Below the pieces are notes generated by a model, which made no database searches, was not told the origin of the DNA, and was given only the letters and a program-made list of their open reading frames with translations. From Bacteroidota bacterium (GTDB taxonomy: Bacteria; Bacteroidota; Bacteroidia; Flavobacteriales; Flavobacteriaceae): a stretch of 36,117 nucleotides of DNA. The stretch's first letter is position 1, and each line of letters begins with the position of its first letter. The stretch covers positions 1-36,117 of the forward strand of contig JADFOK010000026.1 of the NCBI GenBank assembly GCA_022562895.1. Reading direction: 5' to 3'. The position numbers and the translations under genes were made by a program. Positions 15,901-26,370 of the stretch are shown here, piece by piece.

Positions 15901-16030
15901 TTTTTTAATTAACAAGTTTCAAAATACAAAATACAATTAAAACACAATAAAAAAGCATTAAATATTCAAATAGAAAACATTATGCTTTTTTATAATTCTA
16001 GAAGATTGAAGAAATTAATTTGGTATTTGT

Positions 16031-16046
16031 TCCCGAGTACTCGGGA
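16031..16046. repeat. 16-bp perfect palindrome
   Basis: TCCCGAGTACTCGGGA is identical on both strands and stands out as GC-rich in AT-rich DNA. In RNA it would fold into a six-pair stem with a GUAC loop. It lies 18 bases after the stop of the ABC ATPase gene, where a terminator or 3'-end-stabilising element would be. It could also be a copy of a genome-wide short palindromic repeat. No T-run follows closely. Confidence 0.6.
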
Positions 16047-16063
16047 TTGAAATTAGAATAAAA

Positions 16064-16762
16064 TTAATTATTATTTACCTTTTTTTTCTCATCACTTGTG
16101 ACTATACCGTCAATTAGTCGAATAATACGATCTGCATGTTTCGCAACGTCTGCTTCATGGGTCACTACAATTACAGTATTTCCCTGAGCATGAATTTCAT
16201 CAAATAAATTCATAATTTCCAAAGAAGTCTTTGAATCAAGGTTACCCGTTGGTTCGTCTGCAAGAATAATTGAAGGCTTGTTTACCAAAGCCCTCCCAAT
16301 TGCTACACGTTGTCGTTGCCCTCCAGAAAGCTGACTAGGTTTGTGGTCCATACGGTCTGCTAGTCCAACGTCTTTTAATACTTCTTCAGCTCGAGTAATA
16401 CGTTCGCTTTTAGATGCTCCAGCATAAATCATTGGTAATGCTACATTATCTAATGCTGTGGTTCTAGGCAATAAGTTGAATGTTTGAAATACAAATCCAA
16501 TTTCTTTGTTCCGTATTTCGGCAAGTTCATCTTGAGTCATATTACTCACATTTTTGCCATTTAATTCGTAAGAGCCAGCTGTTGCTGTATCTAAACATCC
16601 TAAGAGATTCATTAAAGTAGATTTGCCAGAACCCGAAGGGCCCATTAAGGCAACATATTCGCCACGTTCTATATCTAGATCTATACCTTTTAAAACTTTC
16701 ACAATTTCTTGACCTAATGGAAAGTTCCTGATTATTCCTCTTATTTTAATAACTGGAATCAT
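16064..16762 (-). CDS. ABC transporter ATPase, MacB/LolD type
   Basis: A 232-residue ATP-binding subunit of the MacB/LolD/FtsE group. Walker [10 protein letters not shown] is at residues 41-49, the Q-loop at VFQTFNLLP (91-99), the LSGGQ signature at 145-149, Walker B IILADEP (165-171) and the switch His in [14 protein letters not shown] near residue 200. These ATPases power mechanotransmission transporters that extrude lipoproteins, peptides or antibiotics, and their partner permease has four membrane helices and a large periplasmic domain. No permease is adjacent here, so the partner must be encoded elsewhere. The ATG start [10 protein letters not shown] fits the first beta strand. Confidence 0.94.
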   Translation of the reverse strand: MIPVIKIRGIIRNFPLGQEIVKVLKGIDLDIERGEYVALMGPSGSGKSTLMNLLGCLDTATAGSYELNGKNVSNMTQDELAEIRNKEIGFVFQTFNLLPRTTALDNVALPMIYAGASKSERITRAEEVLKDVGLADRMDHKPSQLSGGQRQRVAIGRALVNKPSIILADEPTGNLDSKTSLEIMNLFDEIHAQGNTVIVVTHEADVAKHADRIIRLIDGIVTSDEKKKVNNN

Positions 16763-16835
16763 TGCTTGAATAGCTGTTTTTTTATCTTTTGCAAGATAAT
16801 AGATTTTACCATAAGACGTAGAGAGGAACAGCTTG

Positions 16836-17609
16836 TTACAATCTTATAGTAAAATGTTGTTTTTTTTGTTCTTTTCTGAAAAACACCAAACCCCAATAAA
16901 AGATATCGATACTTACACTAACTGAAGGATGTTGAATGATTTGTCGCCAGGCATCTGTCATTGAAGGGCTCCAATAGATATCATCAAAGATCAGAACTGA
17001 ATTATTTTTGATTTTGCGTATAAGAATTTTAAAATACTGGAGTGTTTTTTCTTTGTTATGGTTACCGTCTATATAAACTAAATCATACTTATCTGAAGTA
17101 TGTTCAGAAAGGAAATTTTCAAAAGTTGTGGTGTGGAGTTTGATGTTTTTTAGATTATTATAATCGAAATATTCTTGCGCTTTCTTTGCGGTATTTGGGC
17201 AACCCTCAATAGTTACTACATTAGCTAAGGGGTTTGCCAATGCCATGGCTGTTGTAGCTAAACCTAATGATGTTCCAAGTTCTAAATTAGTTGCAGTTTT
17301 AAAATATCGCATAAGCCTAAAAAGTAATTTCTGTCTTTTGTAGGTGATTCCTGTATTCTTTGCAATTGCTGAAATCTTTCTTTGTTTGGATTTAAAAACC
17401 CGGGATCCTTCACCAAAATCGGTTATCTCTAATACCTCCTGATTTTTAAACAATTTATTTCTGAACTTCTCAAAGAAACCATACTCCGGATAGAAATTTT
17501 TATCATTAAAACATTTAGTAACAAGATCGTAAACAAAAGGGGAATGTATTCCGTGTTGATTCTTAGATTTTAACAGGAAGCCTAAATATGATCTTATTTG
17601 ATACCACAT
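16836..17609 (-). CDS. Class I SAM-dependent methyltransferase
   Basis: A 257-residue protein with a Rossmann-type methyltransferase domain in its second half. [15 protein letters not shown] (about residues 108-122) is the SAM-binding motif I, VVTIEGCP the acidic end of strand 2, and [15 protein letters not shown] with the FDDI segment match the Methyltransf_24/O-methyltransferase pattern. The first 85 residues form a helical N-terminal region ([12 protein letters not shown]) found in Bacteroidota homologues. The substrate is unknown. A TACTTTTG -7 box (minus strand, 17645-17638) lies just upstream, and a terminator upstream of that isolates it from the M14 gene. Confidence 0.88.
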   Translation of the reverse strand: MWYQIRSYLGFLLKSKNQHGIHSPFVYDLVTKCFNDKNFYPEYGFFEKFRNKLFKNQEVLEITDFGEGSRVFKSKQRKISAIAKNTGITYKRQKLLFRLMRYFKTATNLELGTSLGLATTAMALANPLANVVTIEGCPNTAKKAQEYFDYNNLKNIKLHTTTFENFLSEHTSDKYDLVYIDGNHNKEKTLQYFKILIRKIKNNSVLIFDDIYWSPSMTDAWRQIIQHPSVSVSIDIFYWGLVFFRKEQKKQHFTIRL

Positions 17610-17650
17610 AGTGGAAAATAGTTCATTTTTGATGTTTCAAAAGTAATTAA

Positions 17651-17681
17651 AAAAAGAGCCAACATTTGATTGACTCTTTTT
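17651..17681 (-). terminator. Rho-independent terminator after the M14 gene
   Basis: AAAAAGAG (17651-17658) pairs with CTCTTTTT (17674-17681), and an inner CAA/TTG stem shortens the loop to seven bases. Read on the minus strand it ends in a T-run. It lies about 170 bases after the M14 stop codon, so that gene has a long 3' untranslated region or a lost gene in between. Confidence 0.65.
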
Positions 17682-17712
17682 ACAGAATTAAATATAATTA
17701 CAATTGTAATAA

Positions 17713-17820
17713 TTATTCTTTATTTAATATTAATTCTAACAGATTTTCAAGTGACCAATTGTCTTGGTGTGTTCCTTTTACCAGTAAGCTTACTTTAAGG
17801 GATGGCGAAAGGGTATTAAT
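17713..17820 (-). pseudogene. Possible remnant reading frame
   Basis: Between the M14 gene and its terminator, a 35-codon minus-strand frame has coding-like composition (it ends VKGTHQDNWSLENLLELILNKE, then a stop) but no proper start codon and a stop just upstream. It could be the 3' end of a decayed gene or a chance frame. I do not recognise it. Confidence 0.25.
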
Positions 17821-17854
17821 CTATTCGACAATCATTTTTAATACAGTTAGTTAT

Positions 17855-20368
17855 TTATATTCTAAATTTATTGTTGTTTACGAAAAATACAGCATTCACA
17901 AAAAACAATTTTCCATTTTCCCAAAATGAACGAAAGAGCACATTATCTACCAAATAAATGATACTACCTTTTCCTATACGATATTCTCCAAAAACCAAAG
18001 AGTTTTTAAGTCCCTCCTTTGCATCTTTTCCTGAGAACCCAGAAACACTTATGGCATCGTCTTTTATATAGCCCACGTTATAACCTTTGTCTAAAAACTG
18101 ATACGAATTTTTATTTAGTTTTAAACTATAGTAAGTGTCACCATATCCAAAAGCCAAGGGGTGGGATGGGTCGAGGGTAACTTTATACACACTTCCTTTA
18201 ATAAAGTTTTTTATGTTATTTCGTTCCCGCTGGTCATATGGGATGAGCTTGTCATATATATTATCATCTTCCTTTTTTTCATCTTCTGTCTCTGAATTTG
18301 AGGTAGAATCGTCATCCTCATTATTAACAAGAGCAAAACCATCTTTATCACTAAAAAAGTTAACCGCTTTACCTAGGGCTATCATTTTCCCGCCTTTACG
18401 AATCCAATCTTTTACCTTTTCTAAAATATTTTCATCCAGGGTATTTTCATAAGAGCCTTCTGGTAAAATAAGAACATCATAATTGTTAAGAGATATTTTA
18501 CTGAAATAATCGGTGTCTATAGAAGTAATAGGGTAGTGTAATTGAGATTCAAAAAAGTGCCAGACAGCACCATAGCTAAGTGAAGAAACTCCTTTTCCTT
18601 TTAACAAAGCTATTCTTTGCTTGTTCACTAGTTTCACATCTGGTGATCCAAAATCGGTTCGATTGTCAGAAAAACTAGTTACTGTAGCATACAATTCTCT
18701 TTTATGTTGATTGGCAAGACGATTGACAATTTCATCAAAAATCGGATTGTCGATATTATCACTTCTGGTGATAATCAGACTACCTCGTCCAAAAGTATTT
18801 CCATTGAAACTAAGTTCCTTTTCAGAAAAGCGTACTTTAATATTGTAATTCAGTAAATCGGTTAAAAATCTGGCATCATAAATACTATTCCATTTTGCAA
18901 TATATCCGGCACTTAAAGGCATAATTGTATTTTGATAATTCAATAATGGTTTTTTTCCATTTGTTGAAACAAGAGAAGTGCTAGCAATGGTTTCTAATCC
19001 ATAGGCATAAGATAAACTCCAAGCAGTGATATCGTAAGTAATAGGCTCACTTAGTTTTGTGTCTTGTTCGAATAGTACTTTTACCATTTTTCCTTTTGGT
19101 TGATTTGTACTTACTACCAAAGCACCTGCAGAATTAATGGTAGTATTTTTACCCTCGAAAAAACTATATCCGTTTACATTTCCACTTTCAGAAAATCCAT
19201 ATTTTATTTCGTGTTTATCCAGCAGTTTTGTCAATGCATCTATCTTATCTTCGTTTCCTTTTAGCACATAACTTTTATATTTAAGATTATCGTTTTGAAA
19301 GAATTTTTTAAACTCACTATTAAGTTTAATTGCATTTTTTGAAGAAATTTCTACAGTAGATAGGCCAGTTATGGTATGATGAGCAACTCGATCAATAAGG
19401 GTAAGGACAAAACCTTCATCGGTATTAATACCCAATCCAGCACGACCATGTCCTGCCTGTTCGTAGGTCATGCCAATTGCGCCCATAAAGGTAGGGTAGG
19501 TGTCACCATAACTTGGATACAACAGATCGAATCGTTCACGGGTAAAGAACAACCATCCTTCCTTATCGAAATATCTTGCATGATTTTTGCCAATATCGGT
19601 TTGAAATTGTCGTTGCCAAGGAGTAATAATTTCATGAAAGGGCTCTGCTGCAGGAGCAAAGAAATAAGGCTCGTTTATGCCCTGCTCATGATAATCTACA
19701 TGCACATGAGGCATCCATTTATTATAAATTTTAAGTCGTTGAGAACTTTCTACTTGAGTTGCCCAAGCCCAATCCCTGTTAAGGTCAAACAAATAGTGAT
19801 TGGTTCTTCCACCTGGCCAGGGTTCGTTATGTTCGGTTGCTTTTTGTGAAACATCGTAGGGTGTGGCCTTTACTTGGTTGTACCAATTAACATATCGGTC
19901 ACGCCCATCAGGGTTTAAACAGGGATCTATGATCACTACTGTATTTTCTAACCAGGATTGTTTTTGGGTGATAAGCATATAAAGGGTTAACATGGATGCT
20001 TCTGTACTTGAGGCTTCATTTCCATGTACATTATAACTTAACCAAACAATAGCGGTTGTGGGTTGAGCAGAACCATTTATCAACCCAATATTTTTTAGAT
20101 TATCGATACGGATGGTTTCGATATTCGCTATGTTTTGTGAGCTGGAAATAATGGCATAAGTAAGCTCTCGCCGTTCATTAGTTTTTCCGTAGCTGTCATA
20201 TTTTACCATTGTACTGTTGTCTGCAACATATTTGAAATAACGAACTACATCTGAATGCCTTGAAAACTGGGTGCCTATTTCATAACCCAAAAATTGCGAT
20301 GGAGATTGTATTTGTGCAAATATGTTTACTGAAAGAAATAGAAAAAGAATTGAAAAATATTTAGCCAT
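17855..20368 (-). CDS. Secreted M14-family zinc carboxypeptidase
   Basis: An 837-residue exported metallopeptidase. A signal peptide (MAKYFSILFLFLSVNIFAQ, residues 1-19) is followed by the M14 catalytic domain: zinc ligands His115 and Glu118 (NVHGNEAS), substrate-binding DLNRDW (195-200), third zinc ligand His227 (VDYHEQG) and catalytic Glu303 (MTYEQAGHGRAG). All key residues are present, so it should be active. The C-terminal half (about 360-837) contains a glutamine-amidotransferase-like fold region (VLILPEGSY) and an acidic low-complexity segment near residues 695-715. It likely degrades proteins or peptides in the periplasm or outside. It is a single-gene unit, divergent from bshC. Confidence 0.94.
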   Translation of the reverse strand: MAKYFSILFLFLSVNIFAQIQSPSQFLGYEIGTQFSRHSDVVRYFKYVADNSTMVKYDSYGKTNERRELTYAIISSSQNIANIETIRIDNLKNIGLINGSAQPTTAIVWLSYNVHGNEASSTEASMLTLYMLITQKQSWLENTVVIIDPCLNPDGRDRYVNWYNQVKATPYDVSQKATEHNEPWPGGRTNHYLFDLNRDWAWATQVESSQRLKIYNKWMPHVHVDYHEQGINEPYFFAPAAEPFHEIITPWQRQFQTDIGKNHARYFDKEGWLFFTRERFDLLYPSYGDTYPTFMGAIGMTYEQAGHGRAGLGINTDEGFVLTLIDRVAHHTITGLSTVEISSKNAIKLNSEFKKFFQNDNLKYKSYVLKGNEDKIDALTKLLDKHEIKYGFSESGNVNGYSFFEGKNTTINSAGALVVSTNQPKGKMVKVLFEQDTKLSEPITYDITAWSLSYAYGLETIASTSLVSTNGKKPLLNYQNTIMPLSAGYIAKWNSIYDARFLTDLLNYNIKVRFSEKELSFNGNTFGRGSLIITRSDNIDNPIFDEIVNRLANQHKRELYATVTSFSDNRTDFGSPDVKLVNKQRIALLKGKGVSSLSYGAVWHFFESQLHYPITSIDTDYFSKISLNNYDVLILPEGSYENTLDENILEKVKDWIRKGGKMIALGKAVNFFSDKDGFALVNNEDDDSTSNSETEDEKKEDDNIYDKLIPYDQRERNNIKNFIKGSVYKVTLDPSHPLAFGYGDTYYSLKLNKNSYQFLDKGYNVGYIKDDAISVSGFSGKDAKEGLKNSLVFGEYRIGKGSIIYLVDNVLFRSFWENGKLFFVNAVFFVNNNKFRI

Positions 20369-20480
20369 TATTAGAATATTTTTATGAGTTGATAAAACTA
20401 CTAAAAAATAATATTAACGTATCATTAAAAGCCACTATTAAGGATTTCGTATTTTTACGACTTATATCGCAAATTTGTAT

Positions 20481-22085
20481 ATGCCAATTAAGACGATTTC
20501 TTATAATAATACAGGATATTTTTCGAAATTAATATGTGATTATCTATCTGAAAAGAAAGACCTTCGTATTTTCTATAATCATTTTCCAACACTTGAAAAT
20601 CTTGGCAAACAGATTAAATTAAAAGAGAAATCTTTTAATTCTTCAAAACGAAAGGTTTTGGTAGAAAGACTGAAATTTCAATATCGAGATATTTCTATTT
20701 CCAAAAGCACCCAAAAAAGCATAAATTCACTTTTAAAGGATAGAACATTTACTATTACAACTGGCCACCAACTCAATTTATTTACTGGACCCTTGTATTT
20801 TTTATATAAGATATTTTCTGTGATAAATCTTTCAGAAAAATTAAATAAAGTATATCCTAACCATCATTTTGTCCCGTTATTTTGGATGGCAAGTGAGGAT
20901 CATGATTTCGACGAGATTAATTATTTTAATCTATTCGGAAATAAAGTTCAATGGGGTCGTGAGAGTGTTGGTGCTGTTGGTGAGTTGTCAACAGAAGGGT
21001 TGGAAGTACTTTTAAATGATTTTAAAAGAACTTTTGGGGACAATGAGAATGCTCATAAATTAACGTCCCTATTTTCTAAAGCGTATTTAAAACATAGTAA
21101 TCTAACAGATGCGACTCGATATTTAGCAAATGAGTTATTTTCGGACTACGGTCTTGTAATCATAGATGGAAACGATACCGAATTAAAAAAGCAATTTATC
21201 CCTTATGCTGAAAAAGAATTAACCGAAAACTTAGCATTTAATATAGTAAATGAAACTACTAAAAGGCTTGAGAATATAGGGTATGGAAAACAAGTACATC
21301 CTCGTGAAATTAATTTATTTTACTTAAAAAAAGGATTGCGAGAGCGAATTATTGAAAAGGATGGAATGTTTTATATAAATAACACTGAGATTTCATTTAA
21401 CAACAATGAGTTCCTAAAAGAGCTTCAGAATGCTCCTGAAAGATTTTCTCCTAACGTTTTATTGAGACCTCTATATCAAGAAGTGGTGTTACCCAATTTA
21501 TGCTATGTTGGCGGAGGAGGAGAATTGGCTTACTGGTTTCAGTTAAAAGATTATTTTAAAAGTGTAGAAGTACCATTTCCTGTTTTATTACTTCGGAATT
21601 CGGTGTTACTTGTATCTGATAAACTTTCAAAAAAACTAAAGAAATTAAATGAAGATATAGAGTCTTTATTCCTATCACAACATATATTAGAAGCCAAGCA
21701 TACAAGACAGCTTTCAGATATAAAGATCGATTTCACACCACAAAGGAAACATCTGAAAAAGCAATTTGAGGATTTATACCTATTAGCTAAAAAAACCGAT
21801 GCTTCCTTTTTAGGTGCAGTGGGGGCTCAAGAAAAAAAGCAACTCAACGGACTTGATAAACTAGAAAAACGGTTATTAAAAGCACAGAAGCGGAAACTGC
21901 TTGATGAGTTAACCCGACTTATAAAAATTCAGGATGAATTATTTCCCAATCAAAGTTTACAGGAACGTATTTTAAATTTTTCTGAGTTTTATTTGATATA
22001 TGGTGACAAACTTCTTCCTCAAATAAAAGACTCGTTAGATCCCCTGTGTAATGAGTTTACTGTTTTGTATTTGAATGAAAAATAA
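20481..22085 (+). CDS. bshC: Bacillithiol biosynthesis cysteine-adding enzyme BshC
   Basis: BshC adds cysteine to glucosaminyl malate in the last step of bacillithiol synthesis, the low-molecular-weight thiol used instead of glutathione. The 534-residue protein has the family's core, with TTGHQLNLFTGPLYFLYKI near residue 95, FWMASEDHDFDEINYF near 135 and the LRPLYQEVVLPNLCYVGGGGELAYW segment near 335-360, then a C-terminal coiled coil (about 380-480). The ATG at 20481 is preferred over a TTG two codons upstream. BshA and BshB are not in the window. Confidence 0.96.
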   Translation: MPIKTISYNNTGYFSKLICDYLSEKKDLRIFYNHFPTLENLGKQIKLKEKSFNSSKRKVLVERLKFQYRDISISKSTQKSINSLLKDRTFTITTGHQLNLFTGPLYFLYKIFSVINLSEKLNKVYPNHHFVPLFWMASEDHDFDEINYFNLFGNKVQWGRESVGAVGELSTEGLEVLLNDFKRTFGDNENAHKLTSLFSKAYLKHSNLTDATRYLANELFSDYGLVIIDGNDTELKKQFIPYAEKELTENLAFNIVNETTKRLENIGYGKQVHPREINLFYLKKGLRERIIEKDGMFYINNTEISFNNNEFLKELQNAPERFSPNVLLRPLYQEVVLPNLCYVGGGGELAYWFQLKDYFKSVEVPFPVLLLRNSVLLVSDKLSKKLKKLNEDIESLFLSQHILEAKHTRQLSDIKIDFTPQRKHLKKQFEDLYLLAKKTDASFLGAVGAQEKKQLNGLDKLEKRLLKAQKRKLLDELTRLIKIQDELFPNQSLQERILNFSEFYLIYGDKLLPQIKDSLDPLCNEFTVLYLNEK

Positions 22086-22202
22086 AGTTCCCTGAATCAA
22101 TTATTAATTTCAACCAACAAGTAAATAAATCCCCTTCTTTTATACCTTCAAGTCTTAACTTTTTTTCTTTGTTCTAGATACTTAAAATTTGATTTTTTAA
22201 AT

Positions 22203-22210
22203 TACTTTTG
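22203..22210 (+). promoter_or_regulatory. Candidate -7 element before guaA
   Basis: TACTTTTG fits TAnnTTTG but ends only three bases before the guaA ATG, and no TTG is found at the proper distance upstream. Transcription from it would start at or inside the start codon, so it may be a coincidence. Confidence 0.25.
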
Positions 22211-22213
22211 CCT

Positions 22214-23743
22214 ATGCAAAACAGCGTCCTTATTTTAGATTTCGGTTCGCAATACACACAGCTAATTGCAAGACGTGTTAGAGAGCTAAATATTTACTGT
22301 GAAATTTATCCATATTATAAGATTCCTACAAATTTAGACGAATTTAAAGCGGTAATTTTATCGGGTAGCCCATTTTCGGTGCTCGCCGAGGATGCACCGC
22401 ATCCCAACCTTTCTAAAATAAAGGGAAACAAACCACTTTTAGGGGTTTGTTACGGCGCACAATACCTCGCTCACTTTAATGGTGGAAACGTTGAACCTTC
22501 AAATATTCGAGAATATGGTCGTGCTAATCTGACAAATATTGAAAAGGGCAAAGGATTATTCAATAAGGTTCCAAATGAGACACAAGTATGGATGAGTCAT
22601 AGTGATACTATCGCTCAGTTACCTGTAAATGGTGTTTGTATAGCAAGTACTAAAGATGTTGTTAATGCGGCATTTAGAATCGAGGGTGAGTTAACCTATG
22701 CTATACAATTTCACCCCGAAGTATATCATACAACACACGGAAAACAAATACTTGAAAATTTTTTAGTGGATATAGCAAATATAGAACAATCTTGGACTCC
22801 TGCGTCCTTTGTCAATACCACTGTAAATTCACTAAAGAAACAAATAGGTAGGGAAAAAGTGGTGCTGGGATTAAGTGGCGGTGTAGATTCTACGGTAGCA
22901 GCTATTTTATTACATAAAGCAATTGGCAAGAATCTCTATTGTATTTTTGTAAACAACGGATTGCTTCGTAAAAATGAATTTAGTGATGTTCTGAAGCAGT
23001 ATGAACATATGGGCTTGAATGTTAAAGGGGTGGATGCTTCGGAACGCTTTTTGAATGCCTTAAAAGATATTAACGATCCCGAGAAAAAACGAAAAGCTAT
23101 TGGACGAGTGTTTATTGAAGTTTTTGACGATGAAGCACATTTATTACAAGATGTACATTGGTTAGCACAGGGTACTATTTACCCGGATGTAATTGAAAGT
23201 ATTTCCGTAAATGGACCTTCAGCAACTATAAAATCACATCATAATGTGGGTGGCTTACCTGAATTTATGAAACTAAAAGTGGTGGAACCCTTACAAATGC
23301 TGTTTAAAGATGAGGTTCGTCGTATTGGTGCTGAGATGGGAATTGATAAGGAAATATTAGGAAGGCATCCCTTTCCTGGACCAGGACTTGCCATTAGAAT
23401 ATTAGGAGATGTTACCCAAGAAAAAATTCGAATTTTGCAAGAAGTGGACGCTATTTTTATAAATGGTCTTAAAAAATGGGATTTATACAATAAAGTATGG
23501 CAAGCAGGAGCTATGTTGCTTTCTGTTAATAGTGTAGGAGTAATGGGCGATGAAAGAACCTATGAAAAAGTAGTGGCATTGCGTGCTGTAGAATCTACCG
23601 ATGGGATGACCGCAGATTGGGTAAATTTGCCTTATGAGTTTTTGCAGGAAATTTCCAATCATATAATAAATAGGGTAAAAGGCGTTAATAGGGTAGTGTA
23701 TGATATTAGCTCAAAACCACCTGCCACAATAGAATGGGAATAA
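22214..23743 (+). CDS. guaA: GMP synthase (glutamine-hydrolysing)
   Basis: GuaA converts XMP to GMP using glutamine and ATP. The 509-residue protein has an N-terminal class I glutamine amidotransferase (catalytic Cys79 in GVCYGAQ, His167 and Glu169 in FHPEV), then an ATP pyrophosphatase domain with the PP-loop SGGVDS (221-226), and the C-terminal dimerisation domain ending KPPATIEWE. All catalytic residues are intact. The ATG at 22214 is preferred over a TTG two codons upstream. The LysM/PBP gene follows only seven bases after the stop, an arrangement conserved in many Flavobacteria and probably one transcript. Confidence 0.98.
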   Translation: MQNSVLILDFGSQYTQLIARRVRELNIYCEIYPYYKIPTNLDEFKAVILSGSPFSVLAEDAPHPNLSKIKGNKPLLGVCYGAQYLAHFNGGNVEPSNIREYGRANLTNIEKGKGLFNKVPNETQVWMSHSDTIAQLPVNGVCIASTKDVVNAAFRIEGELTYAIQFHPEVYHTTHGKQILENFLVDIANIEQSWTPASFVNTTVNSLKKQIGREKVVLGLSGGVDSTVAAILLHKAIGKNLYCIFVNNGLLRKNEFSDVLKQYEHMGLNVKGVDASERFLNALKDINDPEKKRKAIGRVFIEVFDDEAHLLQDVHWLAQGTIYPDVIESISVNGPSATIKSHHNVGGLPEFMKLKVVEPLQMLFKDEVRRIGAEMGIDKEILGRHPFPGPGLAIRILGDVTQEKIRILQEVDAIFINGLKKWDLYNKVWQAGAMLLSVNSVGVMGDERTYEKVVALRAVESTDGMTADWVNLPYEFLQEISNHIINRVKGVNRVVYDISSKPPATIEWE

Positions 23744-23750
23744 TTTTTTA

Positions 23751-25667
23751 ATGAAGAACTTAATTTATATAATAGTTGTTTGCTTTTATTGCCTGAGTTT
23801 CACTTTATCTGCGCAAGAAAAATACCGAAATCATACAGTAAAGGAAGGAGAAACAGTATATAGTATTGCAAAGCAATATAAAATCACTATCAATGAAATT
23901 TATCGCTTAAACCCCGATGTTAAAAATGGGATAAAAGCTGATACAATTTTGATACTTCCTTTAGTAGATGGTTTTGATTCAAATGACCCAAATGTAAAAT
24001 TTAAAAAACACAGAGTAAGAAGAAAGGAAACACTTTTTAGTATATCACAAAAATACAATGTGAGTATAGATGATATTAAGAGATACAATAAGCACTTATA
24101 TTCTAAAGCACTTAAAAAAGGTGAGAAGCTTATGATTCCAATAAGTTTGAAAAAATCCACCACTGTTAATTCAAATAATACTACTATAGTAACTAATACT
24201 TTTGAAACTAAAAAACATTCTGTTCAACCCAAGGAAACCAAGTATGGTATCGCACGCAAATATGGAATTACTATTGCGGAATTGGAAATGCTTAATCCGA
24301 ATATTGGGGAGATGCTTCAAATTGGAACAGTACTAAATGTACCTAAATTATCTGTAATTAACTCGGCAATTATAGAAGAAGATAATTTCGAGTTTTATGA
24401 AGTACAACCCAAAGAAGGGTTTTATAGATTAAAAGTAAAATTAGGTCTTACAAAAGAAGTAATTATAACTCTTAATCCATATGCAAAGGAAGGTCTGAAA
24501 GAAGGAATGATTTTAATAATCCCCAAAAAAAATAACGAAATCATATCTTATAATTCATCGGTTATAAATCTTGAAAACAGTATATCAAATTATAAAAAAA
24601 AGAACATAGTTTTAATGTTACCGTTTCGACTTCAAAGAGTAGATACAGATTCAATTAAAGCCAATATAGAATTGCTAAAAAAAGATAAAAACCTTCGTGT
24701 AGCTCTCGATTTTTACAGTGGAGTTTTAATGGCCGCCGAATTTATTAAGGATAAAGGTATATCGGTAAATATAGATGTATACGATACCGAGGCAAATGAA
24801 AGTAAAGTCGGGAGGATTATTTCAAATAATAATTTTAAGAATGTAGACGCTGTTATAGGCCCATTATTGCAAAAAAATGTTGTAAAAGCAATATCAATGT
24901 TACGAAGTACAGATACTCCGGTATTTTCTCCTTTGAGTAATAGAGAAATAAAATCGTATTCAAATTTCTTCCAAACACTTCCTTCAAATGCAATGTTGGA
25001 AAGGGCGATGTTAGATTATATTAAGAATAATCGATCTGGAAAAAATTTAATTCTTATTTGTGATAATAAAAGAAATAAGCAAAAAAAAGCAATCCTTGCT
25101 TATCTTCATATAGAAAGTGTACTTATTCCACGTACCGGTGAAAAAGGAATTTTTTTATATAAGGATGATATTGAGTCTAAATTGACCAAAACCATCGAAA
25201 ATTGGGTGATCTTAGAATCGGCAAACCCTGTACTGGTAAGTAATGTAGTAGGGCTTTTGAATGGAATGCCAGAGGAGTATAATATACGTTTATTCACATT
25301 GGATAAAAATAAAGTGTATGATTATCATGATATTTCAAATTTACATTTGGCTAATCTTAATTTTACTTTTCCATCTATAAAAAAGAACTATAACCCTAAA
25401 GTGCCTAACCCCTTTATCACGAGTTACAAAAACAAATATGGGGTCTTACCCAATCGTTATGCGATACGTGGATTTGATGTTACTTATGATGTATTATTAA
25501 GGTTAGCATCAGCAGACGATGTCTACGATACTATAATTGATGATTTTGAGACTGAATACATTGAAAATAAATTTCGGTATACTAAGAAATTGTTTTCGGG
25601 ATATCAAAATAATGCTTTATATATTATAAAATATGATAAAGACCTTCAAGTTGGAGTTGTAAAATAA
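23751..25667 (+). CDS. Exported LysM protein with PBP1-type domain
   Basis: A 638-residue exported protein. After a signal peptide (about residues 1-21) come three clear LysM units at about 26-70 (HTVKEGETVYSIAKQYKI), 85-130 (HRVRRKETLFSISQKYNV) and 155-200 (HSVQPKETKYGIARKYGI), and a weaker fourth to about 255. They should bind peptidoglycan. Residues 285-638 look like a type 1 periplasmic-binding fold (IVLMLPFRL, FYSGVLMAAEF, AVIGPLLQKNVV, PVFSPLSN), as in ABC-type ligand-binding proteins and the cell-wall activator LpoA. It is likely a cell-wall-anchored sensor or synthase activator. It is co-transcribed with guaA. Confidence 0.88.
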   Translation: MKNLIYIIVVCFYCLSFTLSAQEKYRNHTVKEGETVYSIAKQYKITINEIYRLNPDVKNGIKADTILILPLVDGFDSNDPNVKFKKHRVRRKETLFSISQKYNVSIDDIKRYNKHLYSKALKKGEKLMIPISLKKSTTVNSNNTTIVTNTFETKKHSVQPKETKYGIARKYGITIAELEMLNPNIGEMLQIGTVLNVPKLSVINSAIIEEDNFEFYEVQPKEGFYRLKVKLGLTKEVIITLNPYAKEGLKEGMILIIPKKNNEIISYNSSVINLENSISNYKKKNIVLMLPFRLQRVDTDSIKANIELLKKDKNLRVALDFYSGVLMAAEFIKDKGISVNIDVYDTEANESKVGRIISNNNFKNVDAVIGPLLQKNVVKAISMLRSTDTPVFSPLSNREIKSYSNFFQTLPSNAMLERAMLDYIKNNRSGKNLILICDNKRNKQKKAILAYLHIESVLIPRTGEKGIFLYKDDIESKLTKTIENWVILESANPVLVSNVVGLLNGMPEEYNIRLFTLDKNKVYDYHDISNLHLANLNFTFPSIKKNYNPKVPNPFITSYKNKYGVLPNRYAIRGFDVTYDVLLRLASADDVYDTIIDDFETEYIENKFRYTKKLFSGYQNNALYIIKYDKDLQVGVVK

Positions 25668-25759
25668 GAACATCTATTAAATTGCTTCTTTAAAAAAAAA
25701 TTCCCTCTTGAAAAGGAAATTAAAACCAATAAAAATATTTTTTAATCGTTATTTTTAAT

Positions 25760-26302
25760 ATGAATTTTTATTTAATTGTACTTACCTTATTATTTCAAAC
25801 CATACCTTTAAATATAGAAAAGGAAAAAATATTATGGAGTGAGTCTTATAAACTTTCTTGGGCAGATTTTCAAGCAAAACCTAATATTGGAAGTGGTTTT
25901 GTAGCAAGTACCAATTCGGGAATTTCATTTTCGTATTCCTTTTCCTATTCTGAAGAAAAAGGCGATTTTGATTTGGATTTTACTATACAAAGTAACTTCT
26001 ACCCAACATTATCCTGGTATATAGCTTCAGAAGTTACAGAAAACACATTAAAACATGAGCAAACACATTTCGACATATCTGAATTACATGCACGATTACT
26101 TCGGAAAAAAATATCAGAGACAATATTTTCGAAGAATATAAAAAAAGAAATGGACACTTTTTACAATACTATTGAAAATATGCGCAAAGAAATGCAACTT
26201 AGATTTGATAATGAAACGGATCATTCAAATATTAGAAATAAAGAATTGGAATGGGAAGAATTTGTTGCAAGACAACTTAAAGCCTTTGCAAAATGGAAAT
26301 AA
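25760..26302 (+). CDS. DUF922-type putative zinc protease with HExxH
   Basis: A 180-residue protein with a short hydrophobic N-terminus (signal peptide or anchor, about residues 1-17). It contains HEQTH at residues 99-103, the HExxH zinc-protease motif, followed by FDISELHAR (Glu108 or His110 could be the third ligand). The layout, including LSWADFQAKP near residue 32, matches, from memory, the DUF922 family of predicted secreted zinc proteases. It stands between the LysM protein and pyrG with about 90 bases on the upstream side. The target is unknown. Confidence 0.78.
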   Translation: MNFYLIVLTLLFQTIPLNIEKEKILWSESYKLSWADFQAKPNIGSGFVASTNSGISFSYSFSYSEEKGDFDLDFTIQSNFYPTLSWYIASEVTENTLKHEQTHFDISELHARLLRKKISETIFSKNIKKEMDTFYNTIENMRKEMQLRFDNETDHSNIRNKELEWEEFVARQLKAFAKWK

Positions 26303-26370
26303 TATTTTTTATAAATAAATTGTTAGGGATTTTAAATAATATATTCCTTTCATGAAGCAATCAATTATTT

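Noticed and set aside
17695..17712. AT-rich palindrome ATTACAATTGTAAT
   Set aside because: Short AT-only dyads are expected by chance in this DNA and it has no clear relation to a promoter.
17666..17929. 87-codon plus-strand frame across the M14 3' end
   Set aside because: No recognisable protein; it overlaps the conserved end of the M14 gene and a terminator.
19376..19849. 157-codon plus-strand frame opposite the M14 gene
   Set aside because: Antisense shadow of the conserved M14 catalytic domain.
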